NCBI GenBank assembly: GCA_015488855.1
Contig: WFMY01000171.1
Span: forward strand, 1 to 24,637
Source of the DNA: Helicobacteraceae bacterium
GTDB lineage: Bacteria > Campylobacterota > Campylobacteria > Campylobacterales > Sulfurimonadaceae
Direction of reading: 5' to 3'
Length of the DNA stretch: 24,637 bases
Numbering within the stretch: the stretch's first letter is position 1; each line of letters starts with the position of its first letter. Below are positions 1 to 6,935 of this stretch, in pieces. Both the position numbers and the translations under genes were made by a program. The notes below the pieces were generated by a model. It was not told the origin of the DNA, did no database searches, and saw only the letters and a program-made list of their open reading frames with translations.

Positions 1-156
1 AAAGTCTTGGATTTTAGAATAATAACATATTCTGCAAATGCTGATTTGAATGCAGAGTGCGATAAGATAAAAGAGAGACTTACAGGAATTAATTTTCCAA
101 TCAATCCTGATAATAGATCAGGAAGTTACATAATAAATTTAACAGCCAAGGAATAA
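1..156 (+). CDS. tolA: TolA/TonB-like protein, C-terminal end (partial)
   Basis: The frame starting at base 1 is open until TAA at 154-156 and encodes the last 51 residues of a protein; the start lies outside the window. The end (…SGSYIINLTAKE) and the small alternating-hydrophobic fold look like the C-terminal domain of TolA/TonB. In the Tol-Pal system TolA is the inner-membrane-anchored periplasmic protein that contacts TolB and Pal. The stop is one base before the tolB ATG, and the AAGGA that serves as the tolB ribosome binding site lies in its last codons, so the two are translationally coupled. The identity rests mainly on position in front of tolB-pal-cpoB; the visible piece alone is weak evidence. 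Confidence 0.7.
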   Translation, partial: KVLDFRIITYSANADLNAECDKIKERLTGINFPINPDNRSGSYIINLTAKE

Positions 157-157
157 T

Positions 158-1405
158 ATGAAAATACTTTTAACCATTTTACTTACACTAAGTTTGTATG
201 CGAGTGATGCAACAATAGAAGTGATTAAAAAAGTTGATTCACTCCCATCACTAGCGGTTGAGGAAGCTTCAACATACAGTGATAGAACTTTAAAATTGAA
301 ATTTTTCAAAGCTCTTATTGCTGATCTCAATGTAATATCAATCTTTAATGTTGATAGATTTCACAGAGAAAATGAATTTGAATCTAAGAGAGTTCTTTTT
401 GAAAACAAAGATATGGATTATGTTTTAAAATATAATTTACAAAATAATGATACTGATGGTTTTATATTAAAAATGAAATTGATGAAAGGGGAAGAAACAG
501 TATTAGAAAAAAACTATAAAGTAAATAATTCTAATAAGTACATGTTCGTAGCGCATACTATAGCGTATGAAATTAATAAATTTATGGGACAATCCTCTAT
601 AGAATGGATAAAGAAAAAGGTTATTTTCTCGCGTGTTGTAGGTCCTAAAAAAAGTGAAATAGTTATTTCAGATTATACACTTACATACCAGCATATAATT
701 ATTAAAGGTGGGTTTAATCTATTTCCAAAATGGGCTTCACAAGAGCAAAAAGGATTTTACTATACCTCTTTAAATGAGACAAAGCCAACTTTAAAATATG
801 TAGATACCAAAAGTGCTATGAGTAAAAATATTATCGCTTCTGAGGGGATGATGATATGCTCAGATGTGAGTAAAGATGGAAAAAAACTTCTTTTAACTAT
901 GGCCCCTGATGCACAAGCAGATATTTATCTTTATGATGTGTCAAGTAAAAAAACAACCAAACTTACAAAATACCGTGGTATAGATGTGAGTGGACAGTTT
1001 ATGGGAGAAAATCGGATTGTTTTTGTTTCAAATAGACTTGGATATCCAAATATATTTTCTAAAGAGATTGGCAGTGATGAGATAGAACAGATGGTTTATT
1101 ATGGAAAAAATAATGTTGCCTGTAGTGCTCATGATGAGTATATAGTGTATAAAGCAAGAGAGAGTTCTCATGCCTTTTCAAAAAATACATTTAATCTTCA
1201 CATTATATCTACAAGGACTGATTTTATTCGTCGTTTAACAGCAACAGGTGTAAATGAGTTTCCAAGATTTTCAGTCGATGGTGATGCTATATTGTTTATC
1301 AAAAACTATAAAAATCAAAGTTCTATAGGTGTTATCAGGTTAAAATATAACAAGAACTATCTGTTTCCATTAAAATATGGAAGAGTACAGGCTATGGATT
1401 GGTAG
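158..1405 (+). CDS. tolB: Tol-Pal system periplasmic protein TolB
   Basis: 415 residues with a Sec signal peptide (MKILLTILLTLSLYA, cleavage near residue 15-17), an N-terminal alpha/beta domain and, from about residue 180, a beta-propeller with repeats such as DGKKLLLTMAP, DIYLYDVSSKKTTKLT and RIVFVSNRLGYPNIF. In the family TolB sits in the periplasm, binds Pal and links it to TolA, helping outer-membrane constriction at division. The length is near the family norm. The start is the ATG with AAGGA five to six bases upstream, inside the end of the preceding tolA-like gene. pal follows after 67 nt and may have its own promoter. Confidence 0.93.
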   Translation: MKILLTILLTLSLYASDATIEVIKKVDSLPSLAVEEASTYSDRTLKLKFFKALIADLNVISIFNVDRFHRENEFESKRVLFENKDMDYVLKYNLQNNDTDGFILKMKLMKGEETVLEKNYKVNNSNKYMFVAHTIAYEINKFMGQSSIEWIKKKVIFSRVVGPKKSEIVISDYTLTYQHIIIKGGFNLFPKWASQEQKGFYYTSLNETKPTLKYVDTKSAMSKNIIASEGMMICSDVSKDGKKLLLTMAPDAQADIYLYDVSSKKTTKLTKYRGIDVSGQFMGENRIVFVSNRLGYPNIFSKEIGSDEIEQMVYYGKNNVACSAHDEYIVYKARESSHAFSKNTFNLHIISTRTDFIRRLTATGVNEFPRFSVDGDAILFIKNYKNQSSIGVIRLKYNKNYLFPLKYGRVQAMDW

Positions 1406-1434
1406 AAAGTTATTTTTCATTAATAATATTTAGC

Positions 1435-1440
1435 TATAAT
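1435..1440 (+). promoter_or_regulatory. Likely sigma-70 -10 box for pal-cpoB
   Basis: A perfect TATAAT lies in the AT-rich tolB-pal gap, 33 nt before the pal ATG. There is no convincing -35 box, which is usual for Campylobacterota promoters. It would give pal and cpoB transcription beyond that from the tol operon. Seen by eye only. Confidence 0.5.
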
Positions 1441-1472
1441 TTTCGAGTAAATTAATTAAAAAGGCATTTGAT

Positions 1473-2066
1473 ATGAAAAAAATAATACTTGCAAGCTCGG
1501 TAACCGCTTTACTCTTCTTTGGTGGTTGTGGGAATGTTGAACCAACTCCAGCAGAACAAGCTGCTACTCAAGAGGCAACACCAAATCAAAATCAAGAAGA
1601 AGTAATAGTAGTTGAAACTGAAACTGTGCCAGTAGAAAATGCTACAGTAATTAACGAGAAGGCTGCCGTTGTTAACGAAAATGCAACAAAAAATGCTGAT
1701 TCAAATGAAATGACAATGGCTTCATTAGAAAATAAAATGTCATCAGTTTTATTTGGATTTGATAAATATAACCTAACTCCTGAAATGCAAAGTAAAGTCT
1801 CAGACCATGCTAAGATTATTAATGGTGCTGCAAATTCATTTATGATTAAACTTGAAGGTAATTGTGATGAGTGGGGTAGTGACGAATATAACTTTGCACT
1901 CGGTCTCAAGCGTGCAAATACAGTTAAGAAAGCATTAGTAGCTGAAGGTGTTAATGCAAACCGTTTAACAATGGTAAGTTATGGAAAATCTAACCCTATT
2001 TGTACTGAAAAAACACAGGCTTGCTGGGCAAAAAATCGTCGTGTTGACTTTAAGCTTCTGCCATAA
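1473..2066 (+). CDS. pal: Peptidoglycan-associated lipoprotein Pal
   Basis: 197 residues. A lipoprotein signal peptide ends in FFGG-C, so Cys19 would be lipidated and anchor the protein in the outer membrane. Residues about 22-80 are a Glu/Asn/Ala/Thr-rich linker. Residues about 85-197 are an OmpA-like peptidoglycan-binding domain: SVLFGFDKYNL, the core GNCDEWGSDEYN, FALGLKRANTVKKAL and the C-terminal AKNRRVDF. The GNCDEWG core replaces the GHTDERG of enterobacterial Pal; I believe this is usual in Campylobacterota, along with the second cysteine pair near NPICTE and ACWAK. The ribosome binding site is AAAAAGG at 1458-1464. cpoB starts 7 bases after the stop. Confidence 0.95.
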   Translation: MKKIILASSVTALLFFGGCGNVEPTPAEQAATQEATPNQNQEEVIVVETETVPVENATVINEKAAVVNENATKNADSNEMTMASLENKMSSVLFGFDKYNLTPEMQSKVSDHAKIINGAANSFMIKLEGNCDEWGSDEYNFALGLKRANTVKKALVAEGVNANRLTMVSYGKSNPICTEKTQACWAKNRRVDFKLLP

Positions 2067-2072
2067 TAACGA

Positions 2073-3026
2073 ATGAATAGTTTTATAGTAGCTTCTTTAG
2101 CTACGGTTCTGTTTTTCTCAACACTAATGGCAGAACCTTCTGCCTTTGGTGCTGGAGATATTAGCAATCCAGAACCTTACGGCCTCACACAAGAGGAAAA
2201 GCAACTCCTTGAAAATAAAAAACATCTCAATAAAGTTACCAATAATCTTACAGATGTAAGTACGCATCTAAAAAAAGTTACAGTAAAAAGCAATAACCAA
2301 TCAAATAAATTGGATTCTTTAAGGGATAGACTTGATGGACTTCAAGGTATTTTAGAAAATCTAAGTCAAAAAGAGCATTTCAACAAAAAATCTTTAAAAA
2401 TGCTTGATGAGATGAATGCGAAAAGATTGCTAAATGCTAATGAATTTGAAAAAAGATTAAGCGATGCAATACAAAAAAATGCTTTAAAGATAGAAAAAAT
2501 GAAATTGAGTTTATCCTCTTTGGCACAAGTTGTACAAGAGATTTCTAAAAATTATGTTACAAAAGCTGAGTTTAATAGTTTGGTTATGGATGTGAATAAG
2601 TTTAAAGATGTTGTTACTAAGGAATTCTCTTCAACAACAATGAAAACGATGTTTAGTGGTAAATCAAAAGCTCAGATAGCAAAAGAGGCTAAAAATCTTT
2701 TCGATAAGCAGAGATATACGGAGGCTATTAAGTACTATTCTTTTCTTATTGAAAACAAATACAAACCAGCGCGTGCACATTATATGATTGGTGAAATTTA
2801 TTATTTTAGAAAAAACTATTCAGAAGCTATCGCATATTTTAAAAAAAGTGCAAAATTATACTCTAAAGCATCTTATATGTCCATATTGATGCTATATACT
2901 GGTATATCGATGCAAAAGAGTGGGGATATTAAGAATGCAAAAGCATTTTTAAAGGGTGTCATCAAAAAGTATCCAGGTACCAAAGCAGCTAAGGTTGCGA
3001 AGAAACAATTAGCCTTAATAGGTTAA
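2073..3026 (+). CDS. cpoB: Tol-Pal associated periplasmic TPR protein CpoB (YbgF)
   Basis: 317 residues. A signal peptide (MNSFIVASLATVLFFSTLMA) is followed by a long charged helical stretch (about residues 40-180, rich in Lys/Leu/Asn with heptad spacing) that should form a coiled coil. TPR repeats lie from about residue 205 to the end (AKEAKNLFDKQRYTEAIKYY, ARAHYMIGEIYYFRKNYSEAI, SGDIKNAKAFLKGVIKKYPG). In other bacteria CpoB coordinates Tol activity with peptidoglycan synthesis at division. The gene directly follows pal and has no clear Shine-Dalgarno sequence before the ATG (CCATAATAACGA), which suggests translation coupled to pal. The coiled coil looks longer than in the E. coli protein, giving a larger total size. 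Confidence 0.88.
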   Translation: MNSFIVASLATVLFFSTLMAEPSAFGAGDISNPEPYGLTQEEKQLLENKKHLNKVTNNLTDVSTHLKKVTVKSNNQSNKLDSLRDRLDGLQGILENLSQKEHFNKKSLKMLDEMNAKRLLNANEFEKRLSDAIQKNALKIEKMKLSLSSLAQVVQEISKNYVTKAEFNSLVMDVNKFKDVVTKEFSSTTMKTMFSGKSKAQIAKEAKNLFDKQRYTEAIKYYSFLIENKYKPARAHYMIGEIYYFRKNYSEAIAYFKKSAKLYSKASYMSILMLYTGISMQKSGDIKNAKAFLKGVIKKYPGTKAAKVAKKQLALIG

Positions 3027-3066
3027 AGTGTTACTCGTAATTCAGCCCAAATATAGAAAAAAATGG

Positions 3067-3072
3067 TAAAAT
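3067..3072 (+). promoter_or_regulatory. Likely extended -10 promoter for slyD and downstream genes
   Basis: TAAAAT preceded by TGG at 3064-3066 forms an extended -10 (TG-n-TAAAAT), 28 nt before the slyD ATG in the only gap between cpoB and slyD. It probably drives the slyD to amidase gene run. Judged by eye. Confidence 0.42.
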
Positions 3073-3099
3073 CCCAAAATAAAAAAATAAAGGTTGAAT

Positions 3100-3618
3100 A
3101 TGGCAATTGAAGCAAATCAAATTGTATCATTAGAGTATGAAGTAAAAGATGGAGATGAGATAGTAGATAGTAATGTTGGTGGAGCACCACTTGTATTTAT
3201 GTTTGGTAAGGGTCAAATCATTCCTGGTTTAGAGAGTGGTATAGTAGATATGTCCATTGGTGAAAAAGGTAAAATCCTTGTAAAATCTGCAGATGCATAT
3301 GGTGAATTTAATGATGAAGCAAGACAAGAAGTACCTAAAGATCAATTTGAAGGAATTGATTTAGAAGTAGGAATGACTTTATATGGTCAAGGCGAAGATG
3401 GGGGAACTGTTCAAGTTGTAGTTAAGGAAATTGGTGAAGAAAATATTATTATTGACTTTAATCACCCTCTAGCTGGAAAAGATTTAATGTTTAGTGTTGT
3501 CATTAACAATATTAGAGAAGCTTCTGCTGAGGAGGCTATGACTGGAATACCTGCTGAGAATGCACAACCAGATGATGGTGGTTGTTGTAGCACTGGCTCT
3601 AGTTGTGGATGCGACTAA
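3100..3618 (+). CDS. slyD: FKBP-type peptidyl-prolyl isomerase, SlyD-like
   Basis: 172 residues. An FKBP half (VSLEYEVKDGDEIVDS, GKGQIIPGLESGIVDMSIGEKG, YGEFNDEARQEVP) is interrupted by the insert-in-flap domain typical of SlyD (about residues 70-125), followed by FNHPLAGKDLMFSVVI. Such proteins catalyse cis-trans prolyl isomerisation and act as chaperones in the cytoplasm. The tail is short and Cys-rich (GGCCSTGSSCGCD) rather than the long His-rich tail of E. coli SlyD, but could still bind metal. The start is the ATG at 3100, six bases after AAAGG. An upstream in-frame TTG at 3094 abuts that ribosome binding site and is rejected. The next gene overlaps the 3' end. Confidence 0.9.
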   Translation: MAIEANQIVSLEYEVKDGDEIVDSNVGGAPLVFMFGKGQIIPGLESGIVDMSIGEKGKILVKSADAYGEFNDEARQEVPKDQFEGIDLEVGMTLYGQGEDGGTVQVVVKEIGEENIIIDFNHPLAGKDLMFSVVINNIREASAEEAMTGIPAENAQPDDGGCCSTGSSCGCD

Positions 3619-4357
3619 TTTTGTAACTGCTTGTGCATCTTCTGCACAAGCTTATAAAACTGCAACCTTACTAAAAACACTTAGCGTCAATGCTCTAATA
3701 AGTGGTGAGATAGGTGTCGGTAAAAAAACTCTTGCAAAATATATCTTAAGTGATGCACAAGTTTATGATGCGTCAGAATATGAAAAGATACTTATAGTTC
3801 TCCAAAATGTCAATGAGATAATCATTGTTAATTTTGAAAATATACCTAATGTAAAAAAAGTTTTAGACCTTGTCAAAGAAAAATCAGTGCGTTTAGTTGC
3901 TACTGCTACAAGCTCTTTTTATAATGAGTATATAGATGAGGCTTTTAGTGTGAAGTTTAATATTCCATCTTTAAAAGAGAGACCAGAAGATGTAAAAGAG
4001 TTGACAGAACTTTATATGAAAGAAGCAGCACAACTTTTTAACACAGGTACGCAGTTAAATATTAAAAATTTTAAACCAGATCTATCGCAAAATTCAAACT
4101 CTTTAAAAAGACAGTTGATGATTAGTTCATTGCTTCAAGATATTAATGATGTTGAGTTGATGGATATCATCGAAAATTATTTTGAAGATAAACTTGGATC
4201 TAACAGTGATTATAGAAATTTTTTATATCTCTATGAAGTTCCATTGATTCGTGCAGGTTTGAGTAAGTTTAAATCTCAGCTTCAGTTATCTGATAAATTA
4301 GGTTTAAATAGAAATACATTAAGAAAAAAAATAACTGATAATAATCAGTATCTTTAA
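3605..4357 (+). CDS. Degenerate sigma-54-activator-like AAA protein with Fis-type DNA-binding end
   Basis: About 250 residues from a GTG start that overlaps the last 14 bases of slyD. An ATG at 3560 is in frame, but the stretch it adds (MMVVVVALALVV) is the slyD Cys-rich tail read in another frame, not a real signal peptide; the start is uncertain. Visible parts: Walker A GEIGVGKKT; a Walker-B-like strand EIIIVNFENI lacking the usual DE; a sensor strand RLVATATSS; SLKERPEDV, matching the PLRERxxDI motif of sigma-54 activators; and a C-terminal Fis-type helix-turn-helix (LSDKLGLNRNTLRKKI). The GAFTGA loop needed to contact sigma-54 is absent and the segment between Walker A and B is shortened. 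It is probably a DNA-binding regulator unable to activate sigma-54 itself; the targets are unknown. Confidence 0.72.
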   Translation: MDATNFVTACASSAQAYKTATLLKTLSVNALISGEIGVGKKTLAKYILSDAQVYDASEYEKILIVLQNVNEIIIVNFENIPNVKKVLDLVKEKSVRLVATATSSFYNEYIDEAFSVKFNIPSLKERPEDVKELTELYMKEAAQLFNTGTQLNIKNFKPDLSQNSNSLKRQLMISSLLQDINDVELMDIIENYFEDKLGSNSDYRNFLYLYEVPLIRAGLSKFKSQLQLSDKLGLNRNTLRKKITDNNQYL

Positions 4358-4378
4358 ATTATAAAAGGAAGTTAACGG

Positions 4379-5317
4379 ATGAAAAAAATTGCAATGATCT
4401 TTTCAGGTCAAGGTAGTCAAGCAGTAGGTATGGGGAAAGATTTTTATGAGAACTCTGAAGTTGCACGAGAGATGTTCGTAAAAGCTGGAGAAAGGATAGG
4501 TGTTGATTTTAAAGAGTTGATCTTTGAAGAAAATGATAAACTCGGTCAAACAGCATATACACAACCTGCAATTTTATTGGTACAGATGATAGCGTATAGA
4601 CTTTTTAAGGATGCCTGTCCAGATATAAAAGCTGAGATGTTTTTAGGTCATTCACTTGGAGAATTTTCTGCTTTATGTGCATCTGGTGCTATTGACTATG
4701 TTGATGCAGTGGAGTTGGTTCATAAGCGTGGGGCATTGATGCAATCCGCATGTGATGGTATAGATGCTGGTATGATGGTGCTTGTTGGTTTAGATGATGC
4801 AACAGTTGAAAGTGTATGTGTAGATGCCCAAGCTGAGGGTAAAAAAGTATGGCCGGCAAATTACAATCAAGATGGGCAACTTGTAGTTGCTGGTATGAAG
4901 TCTGATTTGAGTTCTTTAGAGCAGACTTTTAAAGATGCTGGTGCAAAGCGTGCCTTATTGTTGGATATGTCAGTAGCTTCTCATTGTGAGCTTTTAGCTC
5001 CAGCACAGCAACCTTTGACAGATTTGATGTTAGAGATGGTAAAAGATAGTTTTGAAGCACCTATAGTCTCTAATGTAACGACAAATAAGTATGCGACAAA
5101 AGATGAAGCGGTAGCACTTTTAAAAGAGCAGCTTGTAAAACCTGTAAAATATAAGCAGTCCATTTTAGCAGTAGCGGGTGAGTTAGATATGGCAATAGAG
5201 TTTGGAAATGGAATCGTACTTAAAGGACTTAATCGCAGAATTGCAAAAGAGCTTAAAACTCTTAATGTATCTGATATGGCCACACTAGAAAGTGTAAAAG
5301 AAGAAATCTGTTCATAA
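4379..5317 (+). CDS. fabD: Malonyl-CoA:ACP transacylase FabD
   Basis: 312 residues, the usual size. The enzyme moves malonyl from CoA to acyl carrier protein, supplying type II fatty acid synthesis in the cytoplasm. Visible motifs: N-terminal IFSGQGSQAVGMGKDF; the nucleophile motif GHSLGE with Ser92; KRGALMQ with the CoA-carboxylate arginine (Arg117); and ASHCELL with catalytic His202. The start ATG follows AAAAGGAAG at good spacing, 21 nt after the preceding regulator-like gene. The stop TAA directly abuts the ATG of the amidase gene, so the two are translated together. Confidence 0.96.
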   Translation: MKKIAMIFSGQGSQAVGMGKDFYENSEVAREMFVKAGERIGVDFKELIFEENDKLGQTAYTQPAILLVQMIAYRLFKDACPDIKAEMFLGHSLGEFSALCASGAIDYVDAVELVHKRGALMQSACDGIDAGMMVLVGLDDATVESVCVDAQAEGKKVWPANYNQDGQLVVAGMKSDLSSLEQTFKDAGAKRALLLDMSVASHCELLAPAQQPLTDLMLEMVKDSFEAPIVSNVTTNKYATKDEAVALLKEQLVKPVKYKQSILAVAGELDMAIEFGNGIVLKGLNRRIAKELKTLNVSDMATLESVKEEICS

Positions 5318-6034
5318 ATGAAAGTTACACTAGCCCAAACAGCACCAAAGCTGAACCGTTGTAATCTTGATGATATTATAAGCATTGTACAAGAGCATAA
5401 GGCTAGTAGTGACTTGATAGTATTTCCTGAGTTGTCCTTAAGTGGTTATCTCCTTCAAGACAAACTTTATGAAGATGCTTGGGAGTTAGAAGAGTTAGAT
5501 GCTCTAAGAGTTTTAAGCGAAGATATTGATATTGTTGTTGGCGTGGCATTGAGAGAGGGTGAACAGTTTAAAAATTGTGCGCTATATTTTAGTGGTGGGG
5601 AGTTACTCTCAAAGCATGATAAGGTCCATCTTCCAAATTATGGTATGTTTGAAGAGGCTCGTTATTTTGAAGCGGGCACAATTTTTGAAAGTTTTACATC
5701 CAAATTTGGAAAAATATCTATGGTGGTGTGTGAAGATTTATGGCATAAAGATGTGCATCATGACTTGATAAAAGAAAATCCAGACTATATAATAGCTTTG
5801 GTAGCATCACCAGCTCGTGGTTTTAGTGATGAGGGCTTAGAAATAGCGCATCAATGGTATGATATCATCAAAAAAGTAGCACAAGAGTGTAGTGCAAAAC
5901 TCATCTTTGTGAATCGTGTTGGGTTTGAAGATGGGCTTGGTTTTTGGGGTGGAAGTTGTGTTGTACAGAGTGATGGTAAAATAGTGCATCAATTGAAGAA
6001 GTATGAAGTATTAGTTGAGACTTTTAACTTGTAG
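5318..6034 (+). CDS. Nitrilase-superfamily amidohydrolase, NAD-synthetase glutaminase-like
   Basis: 238 residues forming a complete carbon-nitrogen hydrolase domain with the Glu-Lys-Cys triad: Glu38 in VFPELSLSGY, Lys102 in KHDKVHLPNYG and Cys138 in MVVCEDLW. The sequence around the lysine and cysteine (KxHLPNYGMFEEARYF, VCEDLW) resembles the glutaminase domain of glutamine-dependent NAD synthetase more than aliphatic nitrilases. No synthetase domain follows, so it stands alone. Possible roles are release of ammonia from glutamine for a separate synthetase, or hydrolysis of another small amide; the substrate cannot be told from sequence. It starts at the ATG that abuts the fabD stop. The 3' end is followed by a large palindrome. 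Confidence 0.8.
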   Translation: MKVTLAQTAPKLNRCNLDDIISIVQEHKASSDLIVFPELSLSGYLLQDKLYEDAWELEELDALRVLSEDIDIVVGVALREGEQFKNCALYFSGGELLSKHDKVHLPNYGMFEEARYFEAGTIFESFTSKFGKISMVVCEDLWHKDVHHDLIKENPDYIIALVASPARGFSDEGLEIAHQWYDIIKKVAQECSAKLIFVNRVGFEDGLGFWGGSCVVQSDGKIVHQLKKYEVLVETFNL

Positions 6035-6036
6035 CC

Positions 6037-6113
6037 GACATTTAATATAATTTTTTTTAGAGGACAAATCCTCGCTTCGCTCTGAGCCTCACGAAAAAAT
6101 TATATTAAATGTC
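6037..6113. repeat. 77-bp nested palindrome after the amidase gene
   Basis: A perfect 20-bp inverted repeat (gacatttaatataatttttt at 6037-6056, its complement at 6094-6113) encloses a 37-nt loop. The loop holds a second hairpin, GAGGA-caaa-TCCTC (6060-6073), and a GC-richer stretch (gcttcgctctgagcc). The AT-rich long arms with a structured GC-rich centre are unlike a simple rho-independent terminator and more like a small dispersed palindromic element. It contains no ORF. Confidence 0.75.
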
Positions 6114-6134
6114 TATTTCTTTATGGCAATTTAG

Positions 6135-6140
6135 TATATA
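6135..6140 (+). promoter_or_regulatory. Possible -10 box for mtnN
   Basis: TATATA between the two structured blocks, about 100 nt before the mtnN ATG. If used, the transcript leader would contain the hairpins at 6159-6229. Weak by itself. Confidence 0.28.
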
Positions 6141-6158
6141 AAAAACAAAGTTTGAATA

Positions 6159-6229
6159 GCAAAACCCTCTCGCCGTTAGGCGTAGCTTTAGTGAGAGGAA
6201 TTTTGCAAAGAATTCGCTTCTTTGTAAAA
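6159..6229 (+). promoter_or_regulatory. Two overlapping hairpins in the mtnN leader
   Basis: The first is a stem GCAAAA-c-CCTCTC (6159-6171) pairing with GAGAGG-aa-TTTTGC (6193-6206), with an inner CGCC-gtta-GGCG. The second is TTTTGCAAAGAA (6201-6212) pairing with TTCTTTGTAAAA (6218-6229) around the loop TTCGC, with one G-U pair. TTTTGC is shared, so the full stems exclude each other. The second ends in the mtnN ribosome binding site AAAAGGAG (6226-6233), so folding could change translation. No known riboswitch class was recognised. Confidence 0.5.
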
Positions 6230-6239
6230 GGAGAAAAAT

Positions 6240-6935
6240 ATGAAAATAGCGATTATGGGTGCAATGCCAGAAGAGGTAGCACCAATACTTGAAAAACTAG
6301 GTACTTACAAAACGACAAAATATGCAAATAATGAATATTATGAAGCAACATATAATGGTGTGGAAGTAGTAGTAGCCTATAGTAAGATAGGGAAGGTTTT
6401 CTCTACATTAACAGCGTCAACTATGATACAGTATTTTGGATGTGATAGAGTCCTTTTTAGTGGTGTAGCTGGTGGGATAAACCCTAGTTTGAAGGTAGGG
6501 GATCTCATAGTTGCTACAAAATTATCTCAGCATGATTTAGACATTACAGCTTTTGGACACCCTTTTGGTTTTGTACCAGAGGGTGCAGTGTATGTTGATG
6601 CTGATGAAGAGATGATTGCTATGAGTAAGGAAGTTGCTTCTGATATGGGTAAAACTGTACAAGAGGGCATCATAGCGACAGGGGATCAATTTGTTGCCAA
6701 TGAAGAGCGTAAAAACTGGATAGGTGAAACTTTTAGTGCGGATGCCTTAGAAATGGAGGGGGCAAGTGTTGCTGTCGTATGTGATGCTCTTGATATACCT
6801 TTTTTCATCCTCCGTGCCATTAGCGATGTTGCAGATATGGATGCAAGTTTTTCTTTTGATGAGTTTTTAGAAACATCAGCCATCATCTCTGCAGAGTTTA
6901 TTATGAAAATGCTTGATAAGGTGATAGCAAAATAG
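6240..6935 (+). CDS. mtnN: 5'-methylthioadenosine/S-adenosylhomocysteine (aminofutalosine) nucleosidase
   Basis: 231 residues, the family length. It cleaves adenine from methylthioadenosine and S-adenosylhomocysteine. In Campylobacterota the same enzyme family also hydrolyses 6-amino-6-deoxyfutalosine for menaquinone synthesis (MqnB role); I infer that here from the lineage. Catalytic residues are visible: Glu12 in MGAMPEEV, Glu173 in LEMEGASVA and Asp196 in ISDVAD; the purine pocket strand is FSGVAGGINPSLKVGD. A strong ribosome binding site AAAAGGAG sits seven bases before the ATG, and the upstream leader is highly structured. The stop TAG abuts the ttcA ATG. Confidence 0.95.
   Translation: MKIAIMGAMPEEVAPILEKLGTYKTTKYANNEYYEATYNGVEVVVAYSKIGKVFSTLTASTMIQYFGCDRVLFSGVAGGINPSLKVGDLIVATKLSQHDLDITAFGHPFGFVPEGAVYVDADEEMIAMSKEVASDMGKTVQEGIIATGDQFVANEERKNWIGETFSADALEMEGASVAVVCDALDIPFFILRAISDVADMDASFSFDEFLETSAIISAEFIMKMLDKVIAK

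Noticed and set aside
3560..3604. Hydrophobic N-terminus MMVVVVALALVV on the regulator-like protein, as if a signal peptide
   Set aside because: It is the Cys-rich 3' end of slyD read in another frame; the AAA domain is cytoplasmic and a GTG at 3605 gives a sensible start.
6037..6113. Plain rho-independent terminator for the fabD-amidase operon
   Set aside because: The stem is AT-rich with a 37-nt structured loop, and no T-run follows the right arm; a function in termination cannot be excluded but the form is atypical.
6035..6239. Insertion sequence or coding gene in the gap
   Set aside because: No ORF of useful size, no transposase and no flanking target duplication seen; only hairpins.
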